Shown piece after piece: positions 33,430-45,316 of a stretch of DNA of 64,000 bases; positions within the stretch are counted from its first letter, which is position 1; every line of letters starts with the position of its first letter. Under the pieces are notes generated by a model, which had not been told where the DNA came from, ran no database searches, and saw nothing but the letters and a program-made list of their open reading frames with translations. This DNA comes from Annona cherimola (taxonomy: Eukaryota > Streptophyta > Magnoliopsida > Magnoliales > Annonaceae). The translations under genes were made by a program, and so were the position numbers. The stretch spans positions 57,889,563 to 57,953,562 of the forward strand of contig CM059972.1 of assembly GCA_030490835.1 (NCBI GenBank), read 5' to 3'.

Positions 33430-34508
33430 AAGCATGTGCGGAAAGAGATATGCGGATGGGAGGTACTTTTGCTGCGCAGTTATAATCCGCATACGGATTA
33501 AGAATCAGCATGCGGATTTTCGCGTTAGAGAGATGCGGATGGGAGGTACTCTTGCTGCGCAGTTATAATCCGCATGCGGATTTTCGCGTCAGAGAGATGC
33601 GGATGGGAAGTACTTTCGCTGCGCAGTTATAATTCACACGCGGATTTTCGCATCCGATAGATGCGGATGGGAGCTATTTTGCTACACATTTATAATCCGC
33701 ATGCGGATTTTCGGAGAAGACGAGATAAAAAAAAGTTTAAATTCCAATTCGGCTAGCTATCCACCAAAAAATAGAAATTATTTGTATTCATTAATTAATA
33801 GCATTAATAAGATTGCAACAAACCCTCGCCGAAGATGCTAATCACCGGATCTGCTGGTCGCCGGAGGCTTGAGCTGATATGGGGCCGGAACTGCTGCTGC
33901 TGGTCGCCGACTGGACGAGATGGAACTGCTGCTTGCTGGTCGCCGGACGGATGGGTGCTGTTGCCTACTGGTCACCGGATGGACGGGTGCTGCTGCTGGG
34001 AGCTGCTGCCTGCTGGTCGCTGGACGAACGGGTGCTGGCACCTAGGAGGAGGACTGGATTGGGAGGGATTTCGGTGCCTTGATGCTGGCCTGCTGCGTGA
34101 TTTAGGGATTGAGCGTAGGCGGGATTGAGGAGGGAAGCGAGAGAGGAGGATTGGGCGTGGGCGGGATTTCTTTTTTTGCTTCCGAGCGGGAAAATGGCGC
34201 CTTGATGCTGGCCTGCTGCGCGATTTAGGGGGATTGAGGAGGGAAGCCAAAGAGGAGCAGGCTGGCCTACTGCGCAATTTAGGGGGATTGAGGAGGGAAG
34301 CCAAAGAGGAGGAGGAGGCGCGGGCGGGATTTCTTTTTTCATTTTTTGCTGCCAAGTGGGAAAATGCACCCATCCGCGTGTACGTGCAGTCTTCGCCTCC
34401 TTCGCAACACGCAGATACGAACCGACGGACTGGATTTACCCCGCCGAAATAGACGGCCGGATGAGCCGTCTGCATGGTAGTTTCCATGCAGACGGAATGT
34501 ACAGGATT
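33430..34508. repeat. MULE right terminal inverted repeat
   Basis: Reverse-complement partner of 21523-22440. The subterminal part (33445-33720) has about four ~65-80-bp units (GATGCGGATGGGAGGTACTT, GCTGCGCAGTTATAATCCGC, ATGCGGATTTTCG). The GC-rich part differs from the left TIR by an internal duplication: the GGCCTRCTGCGCRATTTAGG block occurs at 34091, 34209 and 34263. The terminal GCATGGTAGTTTCCATGC at 34467-34485 is itself a near-palindrome, present in slightly decayed form at the left end. Confidence 0.85.
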
Positions 34509-34517
34509 ATATATAGA

Positions 34518-35018
34518 CTAATGACATGCATAACATGATCTTATGCAACTTCACAAATCCGACATTTAATATCATGCAACCGATATCATGTAAAATCCAA
34601 ATCCAAATACCAAACTAAAACCATTTTCCACAGCTTGTCACAACATTTGAAAATCAAGTTCAGAAAACTAATAAAGTGAAGATCAGAAAAGATCTCACTT
34701 ACCTTATATTTGCAACCAAAAATTTTCTTTTTCAAATTCCAACATCGAAACTAAAACCTTAACCCTTCTATAATTAAAATATTTATAAAAATCCATCAAC
34801 ATATTTTCTTATTGTCAAACGCATTTTTTATTCAACATTATATAGTAATTCTATAATGACAAATGCTCGAAATTGCTAGGATGTTTGGTCAATTTTTCCA
34901 AAGGGACAATATTTTCACTTTCCACTATTTAGAAATTTACAAAAACCCTAAAATAAAAACAAATAATTTCAAAAATTTAAGAAAATAACATGTTAATTAA
35001 TATTAGTATATATTATAT
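34518..35018. other. AT-rich intergenic DNA
   Basis: 500 bp between the MULE and a family C LTR. No gene or repeat structure recognised. Confidence 0.45.
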
Positions 35019-35023
35019 AATAT

Positions 35024-36614
35024 TGTTGTCTTTTTTGTAAGTGTACAGATTGCATAAGTAATGTAGATAGAAAGGTAGAATTATCGTTCACACAGAAACT
35101 TAAATGCTAAATATTCACCGGTTACAAAAACTCAAAAATCAGAATTTAATTGGATGAGTTTAAATAAAAATTATGATTTTAAAGTGGATGAAAAAAGATG
35201 AAAGAGATAGTGAGAAAAGATAGTCTTGTGCGCACCAGAGTAAAACAAACGGGAACTCTTACGAATGGATGAATCTAGGATTATAACTTCGCTTGTTTAT
35301 CCTCATGATTTTATTTTATTTTCTTGATTCATTTTATTAATATGGATTATTAGTCTAGGAAAATATTATTTATACTCCTCTTTCGATGACTTCATAAATC
35401 TAATTCGTTAATTTTAATTTTCAATGGAAACCATGACAATTTAAAATAACAAGCAGCAATAATTACATCCGTAACATTGACTGCACATGATTAATAAATA
35501 TTTCTATTCATATTAGCAAATCTAACACATCCTACAAGATAAAACAACCTTAAGATTATGTATAGATCATGTATTACTTAACCTTTGGTCCAATTCCATA
35601 TTATCTTTTTCAAGCATTACTCAAAATTCTCAAATCGATCTATAAGATGGCCAACCTCATAGAAGCATTAAAAATGGGTTAAGTAAATAATCCAATATTA
35701 ATAATATAAAATCAAAGGAAACAATAATTAAATCATGGTTAGAAAAAGATCCATTACAACCTTAGAATGAGGGTTTTTTAGCCGCACATAATTACATTGA
35801 ACATAAAACTAAATTAAAAATAAAAAATTAATATCCATATCAGATAAACAGAAAATCAAATTAAAAAAAAAAAGAAAAACCTATTTTTTTAGCCTGATCT
35901 CTGCTTCTGTGCTTGAAGTCTTCACCCCGCTACACGGCTCCACCTCTCTCTCCCTCTTTGAAATTGTCTCCCTCCAAAGCTGCCCGCATCCCCTTTTTAT
36001 ATCTTTGAAAATTGTGTTAAATTACGCGTAGCCTGCTTGCACTAGTTGAGCATTACGCATTCTAGCCATACTTTCCCTTGGACTGCTGTCTGTGTATATG
36101 TAGCTGGAATTTCGCATAATACTTGAAGTCAAATTGAGTTAGATGATTGCTGACACTTGCTAAGCTAGAAAAGAACGGTGGGCTGCATAGCTATTTCCAT
36201 GAACTTTGTTGAAATTAAAGTTAATAAAATACAATGTTTCATGTCGGTGCTTGATTTGAACCATGGAATTCCTTACTGCAAATTGATTTGGATAGCTAGC
36301 TTGAATTAATGGGTGGCCGGTACTGGTGGGTTTCTACTTTGATTTTCATTTACACAAAAAATAACTAATTAGTAAACTTTCTAAATTAATTTAATAGCTT
36401 AATATATTAAAATTATTTTAAGCCTGTTTGATTTTTGACAACAAATAAAATTTACTTTCAAGCCAAAAGATCACAAAAATTATTTAAATAACTTGAAATT
36501 AAATTAATACTCAAACATTGCAAAAACATATTTTGAAATAAATTTCATATTGACAACAAATAAATGTCCGGTCCACAAAATACCTACAAAATATATTATT
36601 ATTACCAAACATCA
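35024..36614 (-). mobile_element. Family C solo LTR, TSD AATAT
   Basis: 1591 bp, TGTTGTC...AAACATCA, flanked by AATAT at 35019-35023 and 36615-36619. It aligns with the LTR at 60270-62666: GTTCACACAGAAACTT against ATTCCCACGAGGAATT near the left end, and ACAACAAATAAAATTTACTT then TTCAAGCCAAAAGAT near the right end. No internal domain adjoins it. It lacks the CACGTG cluster and GGCGCC palindromes of the 60-kb copy. Confidence 0.75.
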
Positions 36615-36619
36615 AATAT

Positions 36620-37341
36620 GAGCTATGATATTAATAATATAACCATTGACATATCAACACCAAAGCCCCCCGTACCTCTGGAGGTTCCACAATTACTTAT
36701 ATAACAAAAATTTCATCACCATAGACCTTGCCTTTTAACCAAATATTAATATATATTCAATTTGACCAAATTCACCAGTTCTTAGATATAAAATGGTATA
36801 TTGATTCAAACAAATTACGTATATTAATTAATCATATCTATAAAGCTCAAATTAGAAACTGCATTTTAACATTTGTTTAGAGTAATCTATATTAACATAA
36901 CTATAACATCTATTCAGAAACTTTATACAAACCGAACCCGTATGCATCTATCTGATATTTATTTATTTATTTATTATTATTATTGTTATTTTTATTGGTC
37001 TTCTTATGTTATTGTTGTTGTTATTATTATCTTCAACCGATCCATTTAATATTAATAACCGGTTCATCTAACCTAAACCGCTGAGGTATTTATATAAAGA
37101 TATCATTTAACTGTTGTATCTAGGCCCTCTTTGTAACACTGGTTTGTATTTTTATTTATTATTATTTTTAATATTCTTTCATCCCATGCATGGTTTAGAG
37201 ATTTTTTTTCTTTTTAACTGGACGTTCGGATGATGCATCCGGATGTCTATGCTATTTCTTTCTTTCTTTTTTATTTTGTTTTTCCTATATTTTCTATTTT
37301 CAATTGCTAAAAATAATATTCTACTTACCATTTGGAAGCCC
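36620..37341. other. AT-rich intergenic DNA with ATT microsatellite
   Basis: A TTATT/ATT-rich stretch at about 36957-37030 and otherwise unique AT-rich DNA. No supported gene. Confidence 0.45.
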
Positions 37342-37350
37342 CTTTTTCTC

Positions 37351-37717
37351 GGACTTTGGTTGTATGCTCCAGCCCTGCATGCTCCCGGGCGCATACACCT
37401 ATTTTTTTTTTTTTTTTTTGAAATTTTTTTCATAAACTTGTTAGCCTAAGTGTATTTAACGTATGTATCAATTTTTACCATTTTTGGAGATTTTTAGATA
37501 TTTATTTTTAATTTTTGAAAATCAGTGGCGTTTTCGTAATTTAAAATTACCTAAAATGCCACTGATTTTCAAAAATAAAAAATAAATATCTAAAATACTC
37601 CAAAAATGGTAAAAATTTACCCAAAGATTAAATACACTTGGGCTAACAATTTTATGAAAAAATTTTCAAAAAAAATAAAAAAAATAAGTGTATCCCGGGA
37701 GCATACAACCAAAGTCC
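37351..37717. mobile_element. Foldback Mutator-like MITE, 9-bp TSD CTTTTTCTC
   Basis: 367 bp. The ends GGACTTTGGTTGTATGCTCC / reverse complement are flanked by perfect CTTTTTCTC at 37342-37350 and 37718-37726. Nearly the whole element is one inverted repeat centred on CGTAATTTAAAATTACC at about 37545. The core (AAAATCAGTGGCGTTTTCG and its complement) is shared with 49035-49441. A 9-bp TSD points to a MULE transposase. Flanking frames at 37179-37449 are not genes. Confidence 0.9.
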
Positions 37718-37883
37718 CTTTTTCTCTTAGTCTTCTTCTTTCCTCTAAGCGTAATTCTTGAACTGGAATCCCTAAAGTTATCTTAACCACCTTTATATCG
37801 AATTTTCATAGCCTTAGTTTTACATACTTTATTTGATACTTACTGACTCCTCTTCATGCGTGTATTTCACGGTTATTTTCAAA

Positions 37884-38529
37884 CATTATTTAATAACTTT
37901 CTAAAAATGTTCTTTATAACTATCTATATTTTAAAGCACATTAAGTTGGTCGTTCATATCGAGTTCCGTATCAAATCGATTAGTATTCACTAAGATATAC
38001 ATATTTAAAATTAAATAATGCAATCGATTAGTATTCGCTAAGATAAGCATATTTAAAATTAACTAATGCAATTCATTTAATTTTAATTATTTAACAATTT
38101 TAAAAATATATTTTTTATGATCTAATTCGTTCACAATGTAGAGTACGCTAAATTAGTTGTACATGTGGGATTTCATATAAAATGGACATATATATACTAA
38201 TTTACACATTATTTAATCATTTTCTAAAAATGTTCTTTATAACTGTCTATATTTTAGAGCACATTAAGTTGATCGTTCATGTCAAGTTTCGTATCAAATC
38301 GATTAGTATTCCCTAAGATATACATATTTAAAATTAACTAACACAATCAATTAGTATTCGCTAAGATAAGCATATTTAAAATTAACTAATGAAATTCATT
38401 TAATTTTAATTATTTAACCATTTTAAAAATATATTTTTTATGATCTAATTCGTTCACAATATAGAGTACGCTAAATTCGTTTTACATATGGGATTTCATA
38501 TAAAATGGACATATATATACTAAGATCTA
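37884..38529. repeat. Direct tandem duplication, period about 323 bp
   Basis: TCTAAAAATGTTCTTTATAA at 37900 recurs at 38223, followed in both by a TTTTA(A/G)AGCACATTAAGTT stretch and the same ATGGACATATATATACTAA end. Within each unit a shorter CGATTAGTATTCRCTAAGAT segment is also repeated. No coding content. Confidence 0.8.
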
Positions 38530-39016
38530 TCCATATCTTTATTAATGAGTATCAACATCAAAAGCACGCTTACGTTGCTACGTAATCCATGCACGTCTTG
38601 TAGCACGTTTCATACGCTATTTAAATTAAATTATTTAACTACTTTATTAAATAAATTTTCATAATCTAATCCATCTAGATTAAAGGACATATTAATTAAC
38701 ACTGCCCTATGGACTCTTATATCAATGAGTTATACGTTCCAAGATCTAGGTAAAACAAAATAGCAGAATATAAGCCACTAATTAGACCCCTAATTGTCAA
38801 AATTTTTAAAGTTATTTTTATTTTTCTAACTGGTCCATGAATTTAAATAGTTTAATTTTGTATGTTTCAAAATTTTCAAATTCATTTATAAAAATTCCTA
38901 AATATAAATTTTCATATTTCGCCCTTTTTCTTATTATATTTTAACCTTTTTCTCTATTATTTATAAATTGCAAATTTAACCTTTTTTGCCTCTACATTTT
39001 CTAAAATTGCAACTTA

Positions 39017-39341
39017 TGGTGTATTTGGGAAGTGATAAAACTTTTGGAATAAAAAGTTTTAATTTAATAGTTTTTAAAATGAAAGAAAATAATGCGATAG
39101 GATAGAAGTAATAATGAGAAATAAAGATAATAGAGTTAAAATAGATAGGATAGAAAAAATAATAAGGAATAAATAGAATAGAGTTAAAATAGATAAGTTA
39201 GTTTTATAGGTAGTTGTATAAAAATTATTGAAAAGTAGTGTAGTTTATATAGGAAGATGTGAAAAAGAATAAAAAAAAAGAGGTAACTGTGGGGAATGAA
39301 AAATTTTAGTTGAAAAGTTTTTTTGAAAAACAAACACACCC
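39017..39341. mobile_element. Harbinger/Tourist-like MITE (325 bp), TTA TSD
   Basis: It starts TGGTGTATTTGGGAAGTGATA and ends AAACAAACACACCC, with TTA at 39014-39016 and 39342-39344. The interior (GATAGAAGTAATAATGAGAA, AGTTAAAATAGATAGG) matches the 1.5-2.3 kb MITEs, with an internal duplication of the AGAGTTAAAATAGATA stretch that explains the extra length. Confidence 0.75.
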
Positions 39342-39506
39342 TTAGTCTCTTTTTATCTTTATTTTTTAAAATTTTAATTCAACCCTTCTTTTTACAAAAT
39401 TTGCAAATTAACTCTATTTTTTTAAAATTACAAATTAACTTCTTTCTAAATAGACTTTTATTAACCTCCTTTCTTTTCAAATTTACAAATTAAATTTAGG
39501 ATTTCT

Positions 39507-39924
39507 AGATGTGAAACCAACTGTAAAACTTGAGTTTCACACAAGACCAAGGTGTGTAAGTAAGCAGAAATTAGTTGAAGTGGTACTCACCAATTGCTTG
39601 TGTGTGTGATTGTAAAAGACCCCCTTAAAGCTAGAATCTAAAAAAGAGTAGTGACTCTATATTATAATCGAGTGATAGTGAAACCCAAGATATAAAGGAT
39701 GTGTGCTTAGAAGAATTGAGTAGGAAAGTTGGCTAAACTACTATAAAAATCCTTTATATTCTCTTATATATTTATTTTCTCTTTCTTTACTCTCCTACTT
39801 TGACTCGCTATGTTTTATTTAAAGAGAATTACTCTTCAAAGGTTCAGCTCAAATAGAAAAGAAAAAATTTTAATTACCCAATTCCCTTCCTTTCTTGGAT
39901 AAAGTGACTCATTCGGGACCAACA
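39507..39924 (+). mobile_element. Family A LTR, 3' fragment
   Basis: It contains a diverged AAAGCTAGAATCTAAAAAAG block, the GTGAAACCCAAGATATAAAGG stretch, an ACTATAAAAATCC box and the end CATTCGGGACCAACA. The 5' half is missing. Confidence 0.55.
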
Positions 39925-41196
39925 CTAGGCAACTAAATCAAAAGGGATGTTAAGAGTGACATCAGTCTTAGGAGTGATACATCAAGTTCAAAAATAAGAT
40001 TAATTTCACAAGTGAGATCAATCTCATAACATCGATGTGGCATATGAGATGGATTTCAAAAAAGTTAAAAATCTACATACTATAGAACTTCAAGTGTGAG
40101 ATGAGATCGATCTCATTACATCAATTTAGACGGTAAAATGAATCTTAGAAGATGACACAAAAAGAATATCAAGGATGACATCTATCTCAAATGTGAGATA
40201 GACCTCATCACATCGATTTCAACAATGATATGAATTTTAAGATGTGCAAACGCAAGAGTAAAATGTCAACTTGATTTTAGTATCGAGATCTCAGCAATAA
40301 ACTCAATCTTAGGAGTATCAAGAAACGAAGCTAAAGGACTATAATCATTGGAGTTTGAAAATGTAGACTGAAATCAATGTTGACATCAATCTTAACGTCA
40401 ATCTTAGTAAGACTGCAAATGAGATCGATCTCAAAAGCATTCTCAACCCCAATGGTTTAACAAATTCAAATATTGACATATTAAATACAAGTTAAGTCTA
40501 CTTTGTAATGGCCTCAAACCTTTTCAAAGCATAAATAACATGAGTTAGTGAGGGAGAAGAGTTAGTTAGAGTACTTATTGATCACTTACCTTCACTACTT
40601 TTAAGCATTCAAGTGTTCTACTATAACTAATAGAAGCTCTGAGCATTTTTTCTTCAAATGAAGCATTCAACTTTTATCCTATTTTACTACATTACTCTTA
40701 AGTCTCAAGAGCTCCATTGATCTATACAATTCATAAAGTATAATTGTTCTAAATTTCTTTATATTTGTGTTTATTTTGGATTGATATTAGGGATCAAGTC
40801 TAAGAAGAGATTGAAGAGACATTAGTTGGAGTGTTGCTCACCAATCACTTGCCTAATTATACTACATCGCTAGAGCTGTAATCTAAAAGAAAGCTGAGAC
40901 TCTAATTTGTATTGAGATATAATAGTGAAATTCAACACAAAGAGTGCATTCTTAAAAGATTAGAATAGAAAAATTACCCGAACTACTATAAAAATTCTTA
41001 TATTTACTTTTTGTGCTTACCTGCATGCTTTGCTTGTATTTATCTTACTACATCAAATTTTTTTTGTTATTTAGTTCAATAACATTTTATCATTAGGGAT
41101 TAAGTTTAACAAAAGCTGAAATTTAGGTTACAAAAGATTTTTAATAGCCCAATGCATCTCTTCCTCTTGGGTTTAACAATTACATAGAGACCAATA
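39925..41196 (+). mobile_element. Family A LTR relative with GATCGATCTC arrays, 5'-incomplete
   Basis: It continues past the end of the previous fragment with an array of GTGAGATCAATCTCAT / GAGATCGATCTCAT units (40000-40440) in the place where other copies have GAAGTCGACTTC arrays. It then has AGAGCTGTAATCTAAAAGAAAG, an ACTATAAAAATTC box and an end GAGACCAATA. The 5' end is missing or is the region before 39507. This is a distinct, old subfamily. Confidence 0.55.
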
Positions 41197-42275
41197 AATA
41201 TTTAGGATAATTTATATATATACTCACTCAGTTTAACACGAATTGTATATATACCCACAAAGTTTAATGAATATCAGATTATCCCTAAACAGTTTACTAA
41301 AAATTACATCCATACCCATAACCTCTTTTTACCATCAGCTACTGTTAATTTGTGAGTTAGGAAATTTCCTATGACAAAATTGGCCTTGTTGGAAACTATG
41401 ATATACTCCACATCTATAAAACACCCACTTGTGTAGGTGGGGTGAGAACTCTCGGTGGATCAATTGGAAGATTCTACGGAAGGAGAAAATTCCATGTGAG
41501 ATTTTCTCAAAGTTTGTGGTATGATAGATTTTGAGTAAAAGGATTTGAAATTTTCGTAGAAGTTTTTTCTGAAAATTTATTTTTAAATGATCTAGATCGA
41601 ATATCATTTTGAGAAATGGAATGTCAAATCGGAAATCATTTTTTCAACAGTTCTCACGTGTTTGCACATTTTAAAATAATAAATGTTTTTTAATGAGAGA
41701 CGTCTTTAACATTTCTATCAAACCAGAGTTCATAGAACTAATATTAGAGAAAAAGTTTTATATAGAAAGTTTGGGCTCCTTTTAATGCATTTTTCACATG
41801 TACTTTGAAGGAGCATGAGGGTGCAACAGATATTGCTAAAAAATCTGCATAAGTTGCATGAAATCTACATAATTTTTTACAAAAATTATGCCCCTTTCAG
41901 TTAAAAATCTGCATCAGTTGCTTAAAAAATATGTATCAGTTGCATGAAATCTACACAATTCATTACAAAAAATATGCCCCTCATCAATTAAAAAACTTTT
42001 GTCAGTTGCTAAAAGTATGCATTAGTTGATAAATTCTAATTTCTAATTTAAGAGGGTGTTATAAAAATCCATTAAATTTCTTGAAAATCAAATAGTAAAG
42101 TTATACAGACACTTAAAATTTTATCAGTTCGTAATATCTATGATGATGGTAGTTTAATTATTGAAAAATGTTAATAACTACTTTACATGAATGTTTTGAG
42201 GTTGCATTATTAATTTTCTACTAATTCATGCTTTAGGTTTTGTTTGTATCTCATAAATGGCTTATTATTCTAAAT
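41197..42275. other. AT-rich intergenic DNA with short direct repeats
   Basis: No gene. Between 41860 and 42010 an AGTTGCATGAAATCTACA-type sentence with ACAAAAATATGCCCCT repeats twice, about 90 bp apart. The minus frame at 41335-41607 has no family features. Confidence 0.45.
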
Positions 42276-45200
42276 ATGCCACCCTTAAACTAAGTCGCCT
42301 AACTTTACGCCAAAATCGTTTAGTTGGTAAATTGTGATCACAGTTGTGACCTTGTTCACATGGCGAAATCTTCAATTTAATCTTATTTCAATTTACAAGC
42401 ATTCACAAACTTATAATTAAAATCAAATAATATTTCCAAAATATTAAAATATATATCTATTGTTGGTCCCGAGTTAATGGCAAAACCCAAGAGGGGAGGG
42501 GTGAATTGGGTTCTTATAAAATTCTTCGGTAAATTAAAACTTAACCCCTTGAAAGCTTAATCCCCTTGATTGAAACAAATAGAGAGCAATAAAATAAGGA
42601 AAGCAATAAACTAAAACAGTAGGCAAGGTTTATAGTGGTTCGGGCAACCTCTCCCTACTCCACTCTTCCAAGCTCACACACCGTTGTGACTTGGGTTCCA
42701 CTATGTATTCCGCGAATACACTTAGAGTCTCTGCTTTCTTCTAGATTCTAGCTCTAGGGGGCATACACAATCAGAGTCTATGCTCTCTTTTAGATTCTAG
42801 CTCTAGGGGGCTTATACGCTTGATACAAGTAGATGATGAGTTCAACTCCAATCACAACTCTACTTGCAACGTCTTGGTTTGTTACAACAAACTCAAACCA
42901 AGACCAATAACAAAGAATAATGAAAATAAGGAAGATCTACACTTTACTGAGTTGTGTAGGCAAGATTCAGCTTGAGGAAGAGTTTGTAGAAGCAATCGGT
43001 TGTATATTGTTGACGCTACTTGCAACTTGAAGCTCGTTCTTCCTTTGAAAGTGTATAGATCACTCAAATTTGGAGAAAAGCAAATGGGAGCTCTTGTTTG
43101 CACTTCTTTTCTCTCTTTAGGCTATGTAGTGTATGTTCCAACGTTTGCTTGAGTGTCTACTTATAGAATGGGGAAGATTTGAACGTTATAGAAGTGGTTG
43201 GCGCGCAATAAATGTTCCAACGTTCGAACGTTGCTTCCCAAGTCACAGGTGGAGTCGACTTCGTCTGCGACTTGGCTTCCCAAGTCGCAACTGGAGTCGA
43301 CTTCGTGTGCGACTTCAGTTCTGCATTTTTCAAATCTGAGTCTAGGTCAACTTGGTTTCAGACTTGACCTCAAGTCGATCTTGGAGTCGACTTGGGTTGT
43401 GACTTGACTAGTTCTTGTACTGAAAACAGTTTGATCTTTGTTTGATTTCCTTTAGCTTGCTTGGCTTCTTTCCTTCAATAATATTTTGTAGATCTTGTGA
43501 AGCTTGAAAAACTTGCATGGTTGTTTTTGCCTTTGATTCAACCATCTTGCTTTCTTTTGATATTAGTCTTTACATCTTGAAATATGCTTGGAGCTTTTCC
43601 TTGGACTTGAGAAACTTAAGTTGATCTTGAAATGAGCTTGCATCTACATCTTTGAACTTTGAAAACCTCAAGTCTATCTTGAGGTCGACTTCACCCAAGT
43701 CGCAACTGGAGTCGACTTCGTCTGTGACTTCGGTATTTTTCTACCCCAGATTCAACTCTGGAGTGATTTTACCATCTGAAGTCGATGCTGGAGTCGATTT
43801 CGTTTGTGACTTGGCTTCCCAAGTCGCAAGTGGAGTCGACTTGGCCTGCGACTTCACCTGCTCTTCTTCTATTTTCAAAACTGGTCGTGGGGTTCATTTT
43901 GGAGTCGAGGATGGAGTCGACTTTGGGATCGACTTCACCCTAAGTCGAAGTCCAAGTCGACTTGGAAATCGACTTGGCTATTTCATTCCTTAAAATATTC
44001 AACAAAATCATTAGTATTCACTTTATACTCAAATTTAACTTTGTTAATCATCAAAACTCATGCTTTGGTCAATTTTGTTTTGTTTTGAACATTGTTTCCA
44101 ACATCTACATCATCAATTCTTTGCACTCTGTTCTTATATAATACTGAACCCTTATAGTGTATATATACATATATAGTATATGGGACTGGTATAACTTTGA
44201 AAGTCTCTAAACCGAGACACCTTTTCTTGAGCTTTACTCTATATGTCTAAGGTCGAGAAAACAAAACATGAGTACTAAACTTAGTAAGCAAGCATTTTTA
44301 TTCAAGTAGATATTTTCAACTCAAATTTTGACATTTCATAGTAAATACATATACAAATGTATATTTCACATATAGGCTTTATCCTTTCATTAGATAGTAT
44401 GCTAGTAGGGCAACCATCAATATGTCTGCTCCCTATTTTAGGAAGTGCGCCACTGACCTAAGGGTCTTTATTAGTGATTTGGTCACATTAGAGGGGGAGT
44501 TTAGTCCGCTTGCACATCTAAAATGGACTTTAATTTTGTGCATCATACATTATACACATGCTAGCATGATTTTTAAGAAATAAACACATTCATCATTATA
44601 TTATCTTTAAAATTTGAGAAAATTTTTCGTACTCATAAAAAGAAATCAAGTTCATAAACACATCTTTCCAAATCTTATTATTGGGATGTCCACCCTTAAA
44701 TAAATTTAAAAAAATCAAGTTAAAAGGAATTGCAAGTCATTTAAATATTTTAGAATAAATAATTTCAAGGCATTGTTTGCTTACCTTATAACGTTAGTCT
44801 CCTTCCTCAACCCTCTTTTTGTCTTTTCCTAAACAAGTGAAAAGGTTAGTTTATAAAAGATTATATACATTTGTCACACTTTCATGCATGTTCTTTCATA
44901 TTTTAAATTGTTATATGTTATATAATTTAAATCCATATTTTTGCCTTTACATGTTTGGGTCTAAATGATTATTTAACCCTATTTTGATGGATATGATTCT
45001 AAGTTAGTTAATTCTAAAGCCTAATTTTAATAATATTTCATGCGCTAATCATTTTCTTCATTTATTTTACAAATTTCTTCATTTCTAAAAATTACAGAAG
45101 TAGCACTCGTTTTTGATATTTCTGTTCTACCCCATTTTTTGAAAATGAATTCCAATTCATTCCAAACCTTAGGAAATCATTAATATTATATAATTAAGCA

Positions 45201-45316
45201 TGTTCAAACATGTAAGTGTCAAAATCAATGCATCCAATTGCATTAAATCCCAAAATTTTAGTTTATGCACTTGAAATTTTATATTTTTTTCCTTTTTTAT
45301 GTCACTATTTGGGGGA
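42276..45316 (-). mobile_element. Decayed Tekay-like LTR, interrupted by a family A LTR
   Basis: Two pieces, ~42276-42460 and 44104-45316. GCCACCCTTAAACTAAG...TTGGTAAATTGTGATCAC aligns with the 7000-7090 end of the other Tekay-like LTR. TAGGGCAACCATC, GATTTGGTCACATTAG, TAGTCCGCTTGCACATCT and TGGACTTTAATTTTGTGCA align with 15850-16000. It is older than the 7-19 kb copy. Edges approximate. Confidence 0.55.
42461..44103 (-). mobile_element. Family A solo LTR, minus strand, TSD TCTAY
   Basis: 1643 bp. On the plus strand it reads TGTTGGTCCCGAG...GTTTCCAACA, flanked by TCTAT (42456-42460) and TCTAC (44104-44108), one mismatch. It has two CTAGAGCTAGAATCTAGA blocks (42735-42815) and GTCGAC arrays at 43240-43400 and 43680-43990. 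Apparent ORFs at 43198-43407 and 43652-43993 come from the arrays. Confidence 0.88.

Larger units (their letters stand above)
29951..33823 (-). other. Candidate 5'-UTR intron of the accessory gene
   Basis: On the minus strand the donor GGCGAGG|GTTTGTTG (intron base 1 at 33823) lies in the right TIR. The acceptor TTTTCATTTCAG ends at 29951, nine bases before ATG 29942. The length includes the later 1.7-kb LTR insertion and the ~82-bp array. Prediction only. Confidence 0.35.
21523..34508. mobile_element. Large Mutator-like element (~13 kb) with ~1-kb TIRs
   Basis: Left and right ends are long inverted repeats starting AATCCTGTACATTCCGTCTG (left from 21528, right to 34508). Between them lie a FAR1-type MULE transposase gene (22889-25231, plus), a 155-bp tandem array (25580-27388), a converging accessory gene (29942-27737, minus), a second ~82-bp array (30222-30900) and palindrome-rich subterminal repeats inside each TIR. 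The candidate TSD ATATATAG(G/A) matches 8 of 9 bases but lies in AT-rich sequence. A family A LTR (31548-33239) inserted later. Both genes carry stops, so this copy is probably non-autonomous now. Confidence 0.88.

Noticed and set aside
43652..43993. 113-codon frame with repeated VDF/ESTS patterns, and similar frames at 31672-32496 and 51815-52753
   Set aside because: Translations of the GTCGAC arrays in family A LTRs; all frames stay open because the array units lack stops.
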